From Ordospora colligata OC4 (taxonomy: Eukaryota > Microsporidia > Ordosporidae): DNA of 64,000 bases. Both the position numbers and the translations under genes were made by a program. The stretch covers positions 120,215 to 184,214 of the forward strand of contig NW_014575405.1 in NCBI RefSeq assembly GCF_000803265.1, given 5' to 3'. Position 1 is the first letter of the stretch, and each line of letters starts with the position of its first letter. Below, one piece after another: positions 36,564 to 44,901 of the stretch. A model generated the notes under the pieces. The model saw only the letters and a list, made by a program, of their open reading frames with translations, was not told the origin of the DNA and ran no database searches.

Positions 36564-37715
36564 CTACTCGCTTGTCATAAAGTATGTTGGAAGAATTCTC
36601 CTCACATACACAACTGCATCACTTCCGTATTTATTCGTCATGTTTTCTAGAAAATGTTTTGTAAGTATTTGCGCTTCTGTGAGGAACTCATTATTTCCCT
36701 CTTTTGTTGCCTTGTACACAACTCTCGATAAGTCTCTTATCCATATCAGGTCTTTTTTATCAAAATTAATCTTTTCAATCATGGGCATGATTTCAAGTTG
36801 TACGTCACATTTCAGAGGAGCAGATTTAAACTCGAACTGTCTTCTTGGTCTTTTTTCCCTTATCTCCTCAAACGGATACACGGGTAAAAACTCCACTTTC
36901 TTTCCTTCTTTTGTACTTGGAGAGATGTCTGTGTACTCAGCAGGCCTTAGTGCAAGAGCCGAATGGCTGTTAATTCTTGATGCAAAGTCTTGTTTTGTTT
37001 CGTACTCTCTAATTGATGAGCTGATCAGCCGATCTAAGCTGTTTTTTTGGTTCTTGGTGCTGAAGAAGTATGACTGTTTTAGAAGGTTCTGGAATTGGTT
37101 CATTGAACAGTTCATCTGCCCAAATATCTTTAGAAGTGCTGGAGATGTTATTTGCTGCGTTTCATCCTGCATAAAATCAATTTCAATTGATGGCTGCTGC
37201 CTGGTTATCCCTACTATCTGCTTCATCCTGTCCTTATTGATTGCCCAGAACTTCGACAGAGAGACATGCTGCTTAATATTGCTGTATATAGCCTTTGCAT
37301 CCACATCAGAATCAAGCGCCTTTTTGATAATCTCCTGCTCTGTCTTCATGAACGACAATATGATTGATTTTGCCATGTCTCTAAGGTGGTGTGTATCGAA
37401 TCCAATCACAACTGCATCTTCACATAAGTTAAGTCTCAAGAAAAATCCATCAGAGTTTTTCACATGTAAAGAGCGGATTTCTGTTAACATTATGTCTTTG
37501 AAAGCAATTTCTTTGGCTGTGCAGCATTTACTTGTAAAATCTTTATGCGCTTCTTCATTTATTGCGCCATCAGCATTTCCATGGCCATGCAGGCACTCAC
37601 TGTGTTTACATTCTGTAGGCCTCTTGATTCTGATTTTCAAACCATCTATCTCTAAAAACACTTCTTGGCCATCTACACGAGCCTTTATTCCATCAAGCAT
37701 CTGTAGGATATTCAT
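36564..37715 (-). CDS. TFB1: TFIIH core subunit Tfb1/p62 (putative)
   Basis: Tfb1 is a scaffold of TFIIH in transcription and nucleotide excision repair. The first 130 residues look PH-like, ending in IGFDTHHLRDMAKSIIL. A BSD-like element SLSKFWAINKDRM follows, and NQFQNLLKQSYFFS resembles the second BSD block. The INSHSALAL segment resembles the Asn-His-Ser region of the family. It is 383-394 aa against 642 in yeast, so large parts are missing. The frame allows an ATG at 37748, which would overlap the ABCG start codon as CATG. The Met at 37715 sits behind an AAAAATTT word and leaves a 31 bp spacer, so it is preferred. Confidence 0.65.
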   Translation of the reverse strand: MNILQMLDGIKARVDGQEVFLEIDGLKIRIKRPTECKHSECLHGHGNADGAINEEAHKDFTSKCCTAKEIAFKDIMLTEIRSLHVKNSDGFFLRLNLCEDAVVIGFDTHHLRDMAKSIILSFMKTEQEIIKKALDSDVDAKAIYSNIKQHVSLSKFWAINKDRMKQIVGITRQQPSIEIDFMQDETQQITSPALLKIFGQMNCSMNQFQNLLKQSYFFSTKNQKNSLDRLISSSIREYETKQDFASRINSHSALALRPAEYTDISPSTKEGKKVEFLPVYPFEEIREKRPRRQFEFKSAPLKCDVQLEIMPMIEKINFDKKDLIWIRDLSRVVYKATKEGNNEFLTEAQILTKHFLENMTNKYGSDAVVYVRRILPTYFMTSE

Positions 37716-37746
37716 CGAAGACAAATTTTTGTTTGTTGGAGCACCC
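37716..37746. promoter_or_regulatory. 31 bp spacer between divergent TFB1 and ABCG starts
   Basis: AAATTTTT at 37723-37730 is read as AAATTTTT toward ABCG and as AAAAATTT toward TFB1. CCC at 37744-37746 abuts the ABCG ATG. The word could therefore serve both directions. If TFB1 starts at 37748 instead, the spacer disappears and the two start codons share bases. Confidence 0.45.
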
Positions 37747-39600
37747 ATGGAGATATCTCAATCTCAAGCATATAGTGATGCATCAGATATATCAAGCGAC
37801 ATGTCCCATTCATTGAAGAAGTTGGGGTCTAAAGACTCTGAGCTTGTGTGGAAGGGGTTGAGCCTGAGAGTCAATGGCGCAGATGGATCGAAGAAGATGC
37901 TTCTGAACAATGTGTCTGGCTCTGTGGAGCCACAGACAATGACTGGGCTGATGGGACCAAGCGGTGCAGGAAAGACTACACTTATGAACTCACTTGCAGG
38001 GAGGTTTCTACCGAACATGAACCTGAGTGGAACGATTCTTCTCAACTCTCAGCTGAGATCAGAGGAGACATGGCCAAGAGTCATCGGATATGTTGAGCAG
38101 GACTTCTATGCATATCAGCATCAAACCGTATTTGAGACGCTTCTTTTTGCATCAAAGATAAAAATGGGCGTTAAGGAGGTTGATAAGAAGATGATTGACA
38201 GGATAGATGAAGTACTGGCATTACTAGGACTCAAGAATGCAAGAAATACATATATTCGGAGTCTGTCTGGTGGAGAGAAGAAGAGAGTGTCGATTGGAGT
38301 TGAGCTTCTTGGTGACCCATCTATAATATTCTGTGACGAGCCAACTAGTGGATTAGATTCATTTAATGCAGTAAATATCTTAAGTCTACTGAAAGACCTG
38401 GCGAAGATGGGCAAGACTATTCTTGTGACCATCCACCAACCTTCATATGAGATGATAGACTTTTTTGACAAAATAATTCTGATGTCAATGGGTAATCTTG
38501 TATATGACGGAGACCTGAAGGGATGTGTTGACTTTTTTGATGCATGTGGATACAGCCTACCAAAACAAACAAACCCAGTGGATTTTTTCTTGAACACAGT
38601 GAGCTTTGATTCGAGAAGTACAGCGGGAGAAGAACGAAGTCTACAAACGATCACTCACATAAGCCAGGAGTGGAAGAAGATCAAGAAGGAGCCTATTCCA
38701 AAGTACCATGGAAAAGTTGGTTCTGGATATGTTCCGATTAAAACGTCGCAGAGCTTCTTTCTGTTGATGAGCAGGAACCTGATTGATTACACTCGTAATG
38801 TGGACTACTTGAAGATCAAGGTGTTTCAGAAGATTTTTTTTATTGTTGTTTTTGGACTAGCTTATCTACAGATTGGTTATTCTATTGAAAGCATATACAC
38901 AAGGCTGGGAGGAATTACTTTTATGCTTACAAATGCATTGTTTGGAGTTTGTGGGCCAATATTCAATGTATTTTCTATGGAGAAGCGAGTGATATCGAGA
39001 GAGAGGAAGTCTGGGATGTATTCAGGCATTGTAGCATTCTTAGCGAAGTACATGTCAGAAATAGTTCTGAACTTTATGTTTGAGATTCCATATATAACGG
39101 CGGTTTACTGGATGATTGGGCTGAATAATAATGCAGGACGATTCTTTATCTTTTTAGTCATTGTTCTATCGCTGACGCTATTTTCGATATCTTATGGATT
39201 GGCCATCAGTGCAATGGCATCCTCGCAGAATGTTGCACAGGTGCTTGGATCGCTTGGCCTACTTGTGTTTCTGATATACAGCGGATCTTTCAACAACCCG
39301 AATACAATACCTGCATGGCTCAGATGGATGGTGTGGCTGTCGCCGATGTACTATGCAACGAAGGCGTCGTTCCAGAACCAGTTGAATGGAGTTGTGTTTA
39401 CGGGACTAGGAGGCATTAAGGTGAGTGGAGAAAGTCAGATTGATCTTCGTGGACTTGGAGGCACAGGTATATGGACCTGTATATTTGTTCTATGGGGGAT
39501 ATCGTTATTCTGGACGGTTGTGGGATCGATTGCATTACATTATGGCACAAGAAATAACATGAAGGTAAAGATTGATGAGGAGCCTAACAATGAGGTGTAA
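37747..39600 (+). CDS. ABCG-type half ABC transporter
   Basis: This is an ATP-driven membrane exporter with reverse (NBD-TMD) order, which defines the ABCG/White class. GPSGAGKTTLMN (Walker A) lies at about 69-80, LSGGEKKRVSIG is the signature near 173-184, and IIFCDEPTSGLDS is Walker B near 195. VTIHQPSYEM carries the switch His. The last 270 residues contain about six hydrophobic helices and the GGI-rich loop before the final helix. From the ATG at 37747 the protein has 617 aa, a normal half-transporter size. The frame is open a further 1.1 kb upstream only because it is antisense to TFB1. Substrate is unknown; microsporidia have several ABCG copies. Confidence 0.92.
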   Translation: MEISQSQAYSDASDISSDMSHSLKKLGSKDSELVWKGLSLRVNGADGSKKMLLNNVSGSVEPQTMTGLMGPSGAGKTTLMNSLAGRFLPNMNLSGTILLNSQLRSEETWPRVIGYVEQDFYAYQHQTVFETLLFASKIKMGVKEVDKKMIDRIDEVLALLGLKNARNTYIRSLSGGEKKRVSIGVELLGDPSIIFCDEPTSGLDSFNAVNILSLLKDLAKMGKTILVTIHQPSYEMIDFFDKIILMSMGNLVYDGDLKGCVDFFDACGYSLPKQTNPVDFFLNTVSFDSRSTAGEERSLQTITHISQEWKKIKKEPIPKYHGKVGSGYVPIKTSQSFFLLMSRNLIDYTRNVDYLKIKVFQKIFFIVVFGLAYLQIGYSIESIYTRLGGITFMLTNALFGVCGPIFNVFSMEKRVISRERKSGMYSGIVAFLAKYMSEIVLNFMFEIPYITAVYWMIGLNNNAGRFFIFLVIVLSLTLFSISYGLAISAMASSQNVAQVLGSLGLLVFLIYSGSFNNPNTIPAWLRWMVWLSPMYYATKASFQNQLNGVVFTGLGGIKVSGESQIDLRGLGGTGIWTCIFVLWGISLFWTVVGSIALHYGTRNNMKVKIDEEPNNEV

Positions 39601-39712
39601 TGTAAAGCAGAGCAGAAATATATAGCATGAATAACGTGAATATTAATGTTTGGCATTGATAATACAGAAATTGTTATTATAACGGCATTTGCCTAAGACC
39701 CTAGTAGAAACG

Positions 39713-39967
39713 ATGACGGGTGATTGGACTGGAACGGAGGATGGTCTTGAGGACATGCCAGCAATAAAGAGGATTCCATTGAGTGTTTGTCTGTGGATGG
39801 ATAGATGTGTAGAAAGGATGCCAACAATCGTCAAGAAGGCAGTATGTGGTGGATACAACTTGATTTCTATGGGACACTGTCTATTCTGTGCGTCTGTTCC
39901 TTTTGTGTATGTTTATCAGAGAGAGATGGCAAGTGCAGGGCACTCGATTCTTAGTACAATTGAATGA
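39713..39967 (+). CDS. Small single-span membrane protein, Tom22-like candidate
   Basis: The 84 aa product has an acidic N-terminus (GTEDGLEDM), a helical stretch (VCLWMDRCVERMPTIVKK), and one hydrophobic span of about 20 residues centred on LISMGHCLFCASVPFVYVY with a Pro inside it. A short polar tail ends it. Acidic cytosolic domain, amphipathic helix and a single span containing Pro match the plan of Tom22, the central receptor of the outer-membrane import pore. Sequence identity is low and the call is tentative. The frame opens at 39689 with TTG. The first ATG is 39713, with CCC 13 nt upstream. Confidence 0.4.
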   Translation: MTGDWTGTEDGLEDMPAIKRIPLSVCLWMDRCVERMPTIVKKAVCGGYNLISMGHCLFCASVPFVYVYQREMASAGHSILSTIE

Positions 39968-39993
39968 GAGAAATTAAAAAGTGGAAGCCCTGA

Positions 39994-40257
39994 ATGATTA
40001 AGTCTCTGCTTCATAAGATGAATCAGCCGATTGACTATGTGGGGCAGGAGATGGCATCGAAGCTGATGTACATTGTATTTGCTGTTGGATATACATTGGC
40101 GCTTGTAGTGGGGATATTTCTTAATGACCTGAAATACACAATATTGATTGGTGTATTGACAGTAGTCATTGCAATTGTAGTTGTTGTGCCTCCATGGAAG
40201 ATTTACCGCAGGAATCCACTGAAGTTTAGTTCGCCTAGTAAAGCCAAAGCAGAGTAA
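39994..40257 (+). CDS. SPC1: Signal peptidase complex subunit SPC12/Spc1
   Basis: This is a small ER membrane subunit of signal peptidase that helps the complex discriminate signal peptides from membrane anchors. The 87 aa protein starts with a cytosolic IDYVGQEMA (family consensus IDYxGQxLA). It has two hydrophobic spans (about 25-43 and 47-66) and ends with PPWKIYRRNPLKF, the nearly invariant Spc1 C-terminal motif. A CCC two bases before the ATG and A/T-rich sequence upstream form a typical start signal. Only 26 bp separate it from the preceding ORF. Confidence 0.9.
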   Translation: MIKSLLHKMNQPIDYVGQEMASKLMYIVFAVGYTLALVVGIFLNDLKYTILIGVLTVVIAIVVVVPPWKIYRRNPLKFSSPSKAKAE

Positions 40258-40344
40258 TGAGTGATTGAATTAAATCTGTTTTGCTAAGATTGTTTATGTT
40301 TGTTGAGAGTGCTTGAAATATTTTGGTTTAAATTTAGTAAACAT

Positions 40345-41127
40345 ATGGAGCCAAGGATGCAGAAGTTGCTTCTGCTTTTACTTACAAAAAGTGCAGGATG
40401 TTTCTTTCTGTTTGATTTTCTTAATGAGGATTTAGAGTATTACAATATGAAAAAATATCCTGATACGATTGGGCTGTGGACAACAGTGATCTGTTCATTT
40501 CTGATTACATTCTACAGTATGAAATTTCCAAGAATTTTCCTGACGCTCTACATAGCAGGAGCGATTAGTTATGGTACAGCGGGTATAAATGAGGAAGATC
40601 TAAACTCTAGCCTTCCAAAGGAAGTTCAGAACTTTGGGATCGTTCTAGAGATAAAGGGAGTGCTTGAAAATCTCCAAGCAGATCCTGCTATTCTTATTGT
40701 TGTTTCTTTTGTATTTGCTTCAATATTGTCATGGCTTCTTAACATAATCCAGAACATGTTTCTTGTTGTTGGGTTCTATGTTACTTACTGCATGCTTTTA
40801 CCAATATGTTTTGGTGAGAACGAGGAAGAATCACCGGTGCTCTTTTATATACTTTTGATTGGATCTACAATGATATTGTACTACCTAACACGCAATGCAT
40901 CTAAGTATGCTCTGCTGATGATGTTCTGCTCAACAGGATCTTTTTTGCTTCTTGCATCTCTTGAAATGGCCAGTGGAACAGGCGACGTATTCTACGGTAT
41001 TGTCTATGATTTGTGCCATATGTATACTTTTGAGTTAAGCCTAATGACGTTTCCAATGATGATATGGATTGGATTGACAATATTTGCAATGGCATGGCAG
41101 AAAAGATATATAAAAAGCAGCGGATAG
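40345..41127 (+). CDS. Polytopic membrane protein of unknown function
   Basis: I do not recognise a family. The 260 aa product has seven or eight hydrophobic segments spread over its whole length. A charged loop, NEEDLNSSLPKEVQNFG, comes after the third, and another (FGENEEES) near the middle. A basic C-terminus RYIKSSG follows the last span. No signal motif or catalytic residue stands out. The frame opens at 40300 with TTG. The first ATG is 40345, preceded by AAATTT at about -15. It is convergent with LSM4 at a gap of 41 bp. Confidence 0.7.
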   Translation: MEPRMQKLLLLLLTKSAGCFFLFDFLNEDLEYYNMKKYPDTIGLWTTVICSFLITFYSMKFPRIFLTLYIAGAISYGTAGINEEDLNSSLPKEVQNFGIVLEIKGVLENLQADPAILIVVSFVFASILSWLLNIIQNMFLVVGFYVTYCMLLPICFGENEEESPVLFYILLIGSTMILYYLTRNASKYALLMMFCSTGSFLLLASLEMASGTGDVFYGIVYDLCHMYTFELSLMTFPMMIWIGLTIFAMAWQKRYIKSSG

Positions 41128-41168
41128 TTAGTTTGTTTACTATAACAGCTTGAATTGGCAAGCAATGA

Positions 41169-41414
41169 CTACTCTTCTCTCTGCAGTAGTAAGATCTTTG
41201 AATCCAGCTTGACGAGCTTGATTGATGATCCTTTTAGGTAGCATTCGTTGATGAATACAGAACTTCCGTCTGCTTTTTCGATTGTGACGCTTCTGAGATG
41301 TAGATTCATCGACATGTCACATTTATCGAGCAATCCTCGCAGGTTGTCGTCGTTCTTTAGTTCTAATTCTATGATTTTGTTTCTTGATATCCTTAAGAGA
41401 GTCAAAGGATACAT
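41169..41414 (-). CDS. LSM4: U6 snRNA-associated Sm-like protein LSM4
   Basis: LSM4 is part of the Lsm2-8 ring on the U6 snRNA 3' end and of the Lsm1-7 decay ring. The 81 aa protein is a bare Sm fold. YPLTLLRISRNKIIELELKN forms the Sm1 start, LLDKCDMSMNLHL holds the RNA-binding CDxxMN element, and CYLKGSSIKLV is Sm2. The RG-rich tail of larger LSM4 proteins is absent. CCC lies seven bases upstream of the ATG at 41414. With Prp11 it supports a working spliceosome. Confidence 0.9.
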   Translation of the reverse strand: MYPLTLLRISRNKIIELELKNDDNLRGLLDKCDMSMNLHLRSVTIEKADGSSVFINECYLKGSSIKLVKLDSKILLLQREE

Positions 41415-41574
41415 GTACAGGGATTCTAAGAAGAAGGTTTTGAGGACGACAGACAGTATAAGGAAGTTGAAGTTGAAGAGGCGAGGGAGTGTTATGAAGA
41501 GTTAGTTGTATTTAATATGTTGGAAATATGCCACAAATGTGCGCGGAGTCTGTCAATTGTGTATTTGGATGACA

Positions 41575-41645
41575 TCTTCCATGGTGCAGTGGTAGCATGC
41601 TCGCCTGTCACGCGGGTGGCCCGGGTTCGAGTCCCGGTGGGAGAG
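41575..41645 (+). tRNA. tRNA-Asp (GTC)
   Basis: A complete cloverleaf can be drawn. Acceptor TCTTCCA pairs with TGGGAGA (one G-U), followed by discriminator G. The anticodon stem CTCGC/GCGGG closes the loop CTGTCAC, giving anticodon GTC. The T stem CCGGG/CCCGG closes loop TTCGAGT, the B box. There is no intron and no encoded CCA. It lies between LSM4 and the Rua1-like gene. Confidence 0.95.
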
Positions 41646-41651
41646 TTTTTT
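41646..41651 (+). terminator. Pol III T-run terminator of tRNA-Asp
   Basis: Six consecutive T bases begin directly after the tRNA discriminator base. This is a standard RNA polymerase III stop. Confidence 0.85.
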
Positions 41652-41871
41652 GTTTATATTTTGAGTAACTGCTGCATGGCATATGCTGTATATCTGTGAT
41701 ACTATGATGTATTTCAGTACTCTCCATGCAATAATATTTCTGGTTATCTTATAAATATCTGTAAACTTATATATGTTTATATTTTAAACATATCCACTCA
41801 TCGATCCTTATATATGTAAGTGAATTCTAATCTAGAGACATGCATTTATACTCAAGCATGCATGAATATAG

Positions 41872-42411
41872 ATGGGAGTAAGCAACAATGCATTTTATCT
41901 CGATGACTTCTTGATGCTTGATTCTACTGTACTAGATGCTTCTCTGGAGTTCCAAGATGCATTGGAGCTTGGAAGTATTTATGAGCTTGAAAGATTCTTC
42001 ACTGAGCAACGCGAAGATGTTGTAAATAACCACAATCTCCAGCCATCACACAACGGTTTGTATCATGATCCGTTTGTACATATTGAATCAGTAGTGGATG
42101 ATTCAGCAGACTCCAGAGGCATTTACAAACCTGTCAGGATCCGCGGTATTGGGATGTTAAGAGAAGGATACTGTGAAATATGCAAAAAATGGCTTAGACT
42201 AAAGACAAGTAGTTACTGGTATCACATGAACTACAAGCATGGGATTAACTCAAGAGGAGTGAAATACCCAGAACCACAAATGAGATTTGTTGGATGCCGT
42301 ACAGAAAGCTTTTGCACGGTGTGTGATAAATGGGTTTCATTGGGAAGCAGTAAACATGGCAAATCTGCAAAATTCGGCTGGTTCAAGCATTGCCAGAAAG
42401 TCCATAAATAA
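41872..42411 (+). CDS. Rua1 C-terminal-type zinc protein (putative transcription regulator)
   Basis: The C-terminal 85 residues carry two Cys/His clusters. One is EGYCEICKKWLRLKTSSYWY with HMNYKHGI, and the other is ESFCTVCDKWVSLG with WFKHCQKVH. The spacing and the KWL, SSYWYHM and HGI words match the fungal Rua1 C-terminal domain (PF14616, formerly DUF4451), found in the smut regulator Rua1 and in fission-yeast meiotic proteins. The N-terminal 90 residues are acidic and unstructured, as in activators. This would be a DNA-binding regulator of unknown target genes. The start ATG at 41872 is the first in frame. Confidence 0.75.
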   Translation: MGVSNNAFYLDDFLMLDSTVLDASLEFQDALELGSIYELERFFTEQREDVVNNHNLQPSHNGLYHDPFVHIESVVDDSADSRGIYKPVRIRGIGMLREGYCEICKKWLRLKTSSYWYHMNYKHGINSRGVKYPEPQMRFVGCRTESFCTVCDKWVSLGSSKHGKSAKFGWFKHCQKVHK

Positions 42412-42571
42412 ATTAATTCAATACATTGTGAAAGACATGTTTATTGGCATAATACTACATTATTCATCAAGACTCATGCATTAATCTTTTGCTATTCTAT
42501 TTTCTAGTGTTACATATAAGTGTTGTAATGCCTGGTAAAATTGGATAGTGAATTGTGATGAATAGCTGCAA

Positions 42572-43483
42572 TCAGCATAAAAAGTCCGACTCAACCATTG
42601 CAAGAAACCTGGTCATGTATGCATCTGGATCGATACAAGAGCTTGAAGAATTACAACAGAATAGATTCAACAATCTTTCGGTTCTTTTTCTGAAGTTCCA
42701 TTGCGTAAGAATGTCTATTATTCCAAAGTGCACATCACTTACATGTTGTTTCTGATCCTCTGCATTCGGTAGATACGATTCACCATGACTTCTATTAGTT
42801 GGCACAGATTTAAAACATACAAGAAGACTGTAGTCCATAACATTATGCTTGTTCAAAAACAATAAGTCTCTTCTCATCTGAGACACAAATACTGGTCTGC
42901 TATGTATCTCAATTTTTTTGTTGTTTTTTATCCAATTCGTCTCTTTAAGGTTCTGCAGTGACTGTCCTTCTCTACATACATTGACGCCCTTAAGATCATA
43001 GACTTCGTCTGCATGCATTGCGTCTGGTGTAGAGCAACCTTCAAGTATGTTCTTCATTATGATGAAGTATTCTGTAGAAATACAGGTCTTGAGACTGTAG
43101 CATCCAAGTATCCTACAAAGCAATGAGTTTGGATTTTGTTCAATATATGTACTGTATTCGGGAGCCATCTGGCAAATGCATGAAAGCTCTGACTTCCTGA
43201 TTGTTTTTATGGCGTATTTGAAATCTTTAGTGAAGAACACAAGTGATCCACTTTTACCCTGTATCTGTGTATTTATAATGTATTGACTGTCAATACATCC
43301 CAGTGAATTGATTCCACTGACCTTGCGCACTTTAACAAAGCTCTGGATGTTGTATGCTTCAGCAGTGCCTGTATCAATATAAAGACAGTGATGATCAGGT
43401 AATACTAATATGTTTTCCATGTCATTTTCGATCGTGCATAATGCATTTAGTAGCGTTTCGGCATTTTTCATTTGCATTTCCAT
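42572..43483 (-). CDS. Phosphatidylinositol phosphate kinase (PIP5K/PIP4K-type catalytic domain)
   Basis: This is a lipid kinase of the type I/II PIP kinase fold that makes PI(4,5)P2 or a related lipid. GKSGSLVFFT is the ATP-binding loop, YAIKTI carries the catalytic Lys, EVYDLKG is the conserved DLKG, VMDYSLL follows, and FGIIDIL is the metal-binding IID motif. The activation-loop region has RKRTERLL before a short C-terminal stretch ending DPDAYMTRFL. At 303 aa it is nearly a minimal domain, without MORN or FYVE extensions. The frame opens with TTG at 43510. The first ATG is 43483. Substrate class (type I, II or Fab1) is not clear from what I can see. Confidence 0.88.
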   Translation of the reverse strand: MEMQMKNAETLLNALCTIENDMENILVLPDHHCLYIDTGTAEAYNIQSFVKVRKVSGINSLGCIDSQYIINTQIQGKSGSLVFFTKDFKYAIKTIRKSELSCICQMAPEYSTYIEQNPNSLLCRILGCYSLKTCISTEYFIIMKNILEGCSTPDAMHADEVYDLKGVNVCREGQSLQNLKETNWIKNNKKIEIHSRPVFVSQMRRDLLFLNKHNVMDYSLLVCFKSVPTNRSHGESYLPNAEDQKQHVSDVHFGIIDILTQWNFRKRTERLLNLFCCNSSSSCIDPDAYMTRFLAMVESDFLC

Positions 43484-43596
43484 GCTAAAAGCTGGATGAG
43501 ATACAAACAATGTTTATAAATTACATAATAAAGGAGTTGTACATACGGATACACTGAAATACAATCAGTAGGAGTGATAAAAATCTTGTATGCAGC

Positions 43597-43600
43597 AAAA
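43597..43600 (-). terminator. Pol III T-run terminator of tRNA-Ser
   Basis: Four T bases on the minus strand follow the discriminator base immediately. This is a minimal Pol III stop. Confidence 0.65.
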
Positions 43601-43683
43601 CGATGCTGACTGGATTCGAACCAGCGAGAGGAAACCTCAACGGATTTCAAATCCGTCGCCTTAGACCACTCGGCCACAACATC
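43601..43683 (-). tRNA. tRNA-Ser (TGA)
   Basis: On the minus strand, acceptor GATGTTG pairs with CAGCATC (one G-U), followed by discriminator G. The D arm is TGGCCGAGTGGTCTAAGG. The anticodon stem ACGGA/TCCGT closes loop TTTGAAA, giving anticodon TGA. A long variable arm of class II type follows, then a T arm with loop TTCGAAT. There is no intron. It lies between the PIP kinase and eL13 genes. Confidence 0.95.
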
Positions 43684-43799
43684 CCACATTTAGTATTACA
43701 CGCTTTCATTGATTCCACTGCACATCTATCTAGGCTCTACGAAACTCTACACATAATACACAACACTTTACATCTTTAAAATCATAAATAAAGCCAAAT

Positions 43800-44291
43800 T
43801 TATTCATATGACGCAATCTCTTCTTTTGAAATGCTATGAACAACCAGGCTCGGCTTCACATATGGCATGATCACATCCGTAAACAGCTTTGCTCCCTTCT
43901 CCCTTGCTTCACTAACACTTTCGTGTATTGTGATCTTACTCATATATGCCTTAATCCTCTCAATATTCTTACTCATCGCCTCTTTGTTCTCATCTCGCCT
44001 CCTCAGATCAACCGATATCCCAAGCCTTCTGGCATATCTATAGTCAATCCCTGCTCCTTCACACTCAGCAGCCGTAAATCCTCTTCCAAGTCTCTCCTTC
44101 CTGTTGTGGCACACCGTAGGGCATCTCACTACCGGTCTCAGCTTCTCTAGCGGCATCGGATACATGCTCTTTGCCTTCTGAAGGCGCTTCTCCCTCATCA
44201 CACTCTGCTTTGTTTCCGGATCATGATGCACCTTTATCTTCAACGATGTCTTCCTGAAGTGGTTGTTTGGCAGTGCATGATTACCTTTCAT
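43800..44291 (-). CDS. RPL13: 60S ribosomal protein L13 (eL13)
   Basis: This is large-subunit protein eL13. [55 protein letters not shown] and [13 protein letters not shown] are the conserved eL13 blocks in order. At 163 aa it is shorter than yeast (199) at the C-terminus. CCCC directly before the ATG at 44291 and AAAATTTT further upstream form a strong start signal. It is divergent from uS9 with 38 bp between start codons. Confidence 0.95.
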   Translation of the reverse strand: MKGNHALPNNHFRKTSLKIKVHHDPETKQSVMREKRLQKAKSMYPMPLEKLRPVVRCPTVCHNRKERLGRGFTAAECEGAGIDYRYARRLGISVDLRRRDENKEAMSKNIERIKAYMSKITIHESVSEAREKGAKLFTDVIMPYVKPSLVVHSISKEEIASYE

Positions 44292-44329
44292 TGGGGTTAA
44301 AATTTTGCAAACACTTTAGCCCTGTAGCA
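44292..44329. promoter_or_regulatory. 38 bp bidirectional ribosomal-protein promoter (eL13/uS9)
   Basis: One central AAAATTTT (44300-44307) lies between CCCC facing eL13 (44293-44296 on the minus strand) and CCC facing uS9 (44320-44322). Both divergent ribosomal genes thus show the AAATTT plus CCC signal sharing a single A/T word. There is no room for other promoter elements outside coding sequence. Confidence 0.65.
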
Positions 44330-44767
44330 ATGAGTAGACTGGTAAAGACAATTACTACTCAAGGTATGAAGAAAAAGGCTGTTGCCACTTGTGAGTGCAC
44401 ACAGACCGGACAGTTCTCAATAAGAATCAACATGGTGCCTTTTGAAATCCTTCCGAACTCGCTCATGGCAGCAAAGCTCAAGGAAATCATCTGCATTGTT
44501 GATCAATCAAACATTAAGGACTTATCGTTCGACATAACATGCAAGGAAGGTGGAAACGTTTCTCGTGTGTATGCAGTCAGGATGGCATTTGCAAAGGCTG
44601 TGCTTGCATTCTATGGCACTTATCTCGAAGAATGGAAGAAACAGGAGATCCAGAAGAGGCTAATGGACTTTGACAGGTTCAGCCTTGTCAGTGACTCAAG
44701 AAGGAGAGAGCCAAAGAAGTTTGGAGGACCAGGTGCACGTGCAAGGTATCAGAAGTCATATCGTTGA
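44330..44767 (+). CDS. RPS16: 40S ribosomal protein S16 (uS9)
   Basis: This is small-subunit protein uS9, whose C-terminal tail reaches the P-site t[22 protein letters not shown] opens the domain, and the ends are unmistakable: [18 protein letters not shown] followed by YQKSYR. The ATG at 44330 gives 145 aa, the normal length. The upstream in-frame codons to 44267 lie in the eL13 gene and are not coding for this protein. Confidence 0.96.
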   Translation: MSRLVKTITTQGMKKKAVATCECTQTGQFSIRINMVPFEILPNSLMAAKLKEIICIVDQSNIKDLSFDITCKEGGNVSRVYAVRMAFAKAVLAFYGTYLEEWKKQEIQKRLMDFDRFSLVSDSRRREPKKFGGPGARARYQKSYR

Positions 44768-44901
44768 AATAAATCGTCTTCTTCTAAACGTCTAAATAAC
44801 TCAAGAGAGCAGAATGATGCATCTGCTATTTATGAATATTCAGGGTATGCTTGAAAAGCTACATCAATATTGTTTATTCAAATTTTGTTCAGTGCCTGCC
44901 A

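Noticed and set aside
36640..37746. A frame open for 369 codons upstream of and in frame with ABCG
   Set aside because: It is antisense to TFB1 along its whole length, has no ABC-like sequence, and the ABCG start is fixed by a normal N-terminus and a CCC signal.
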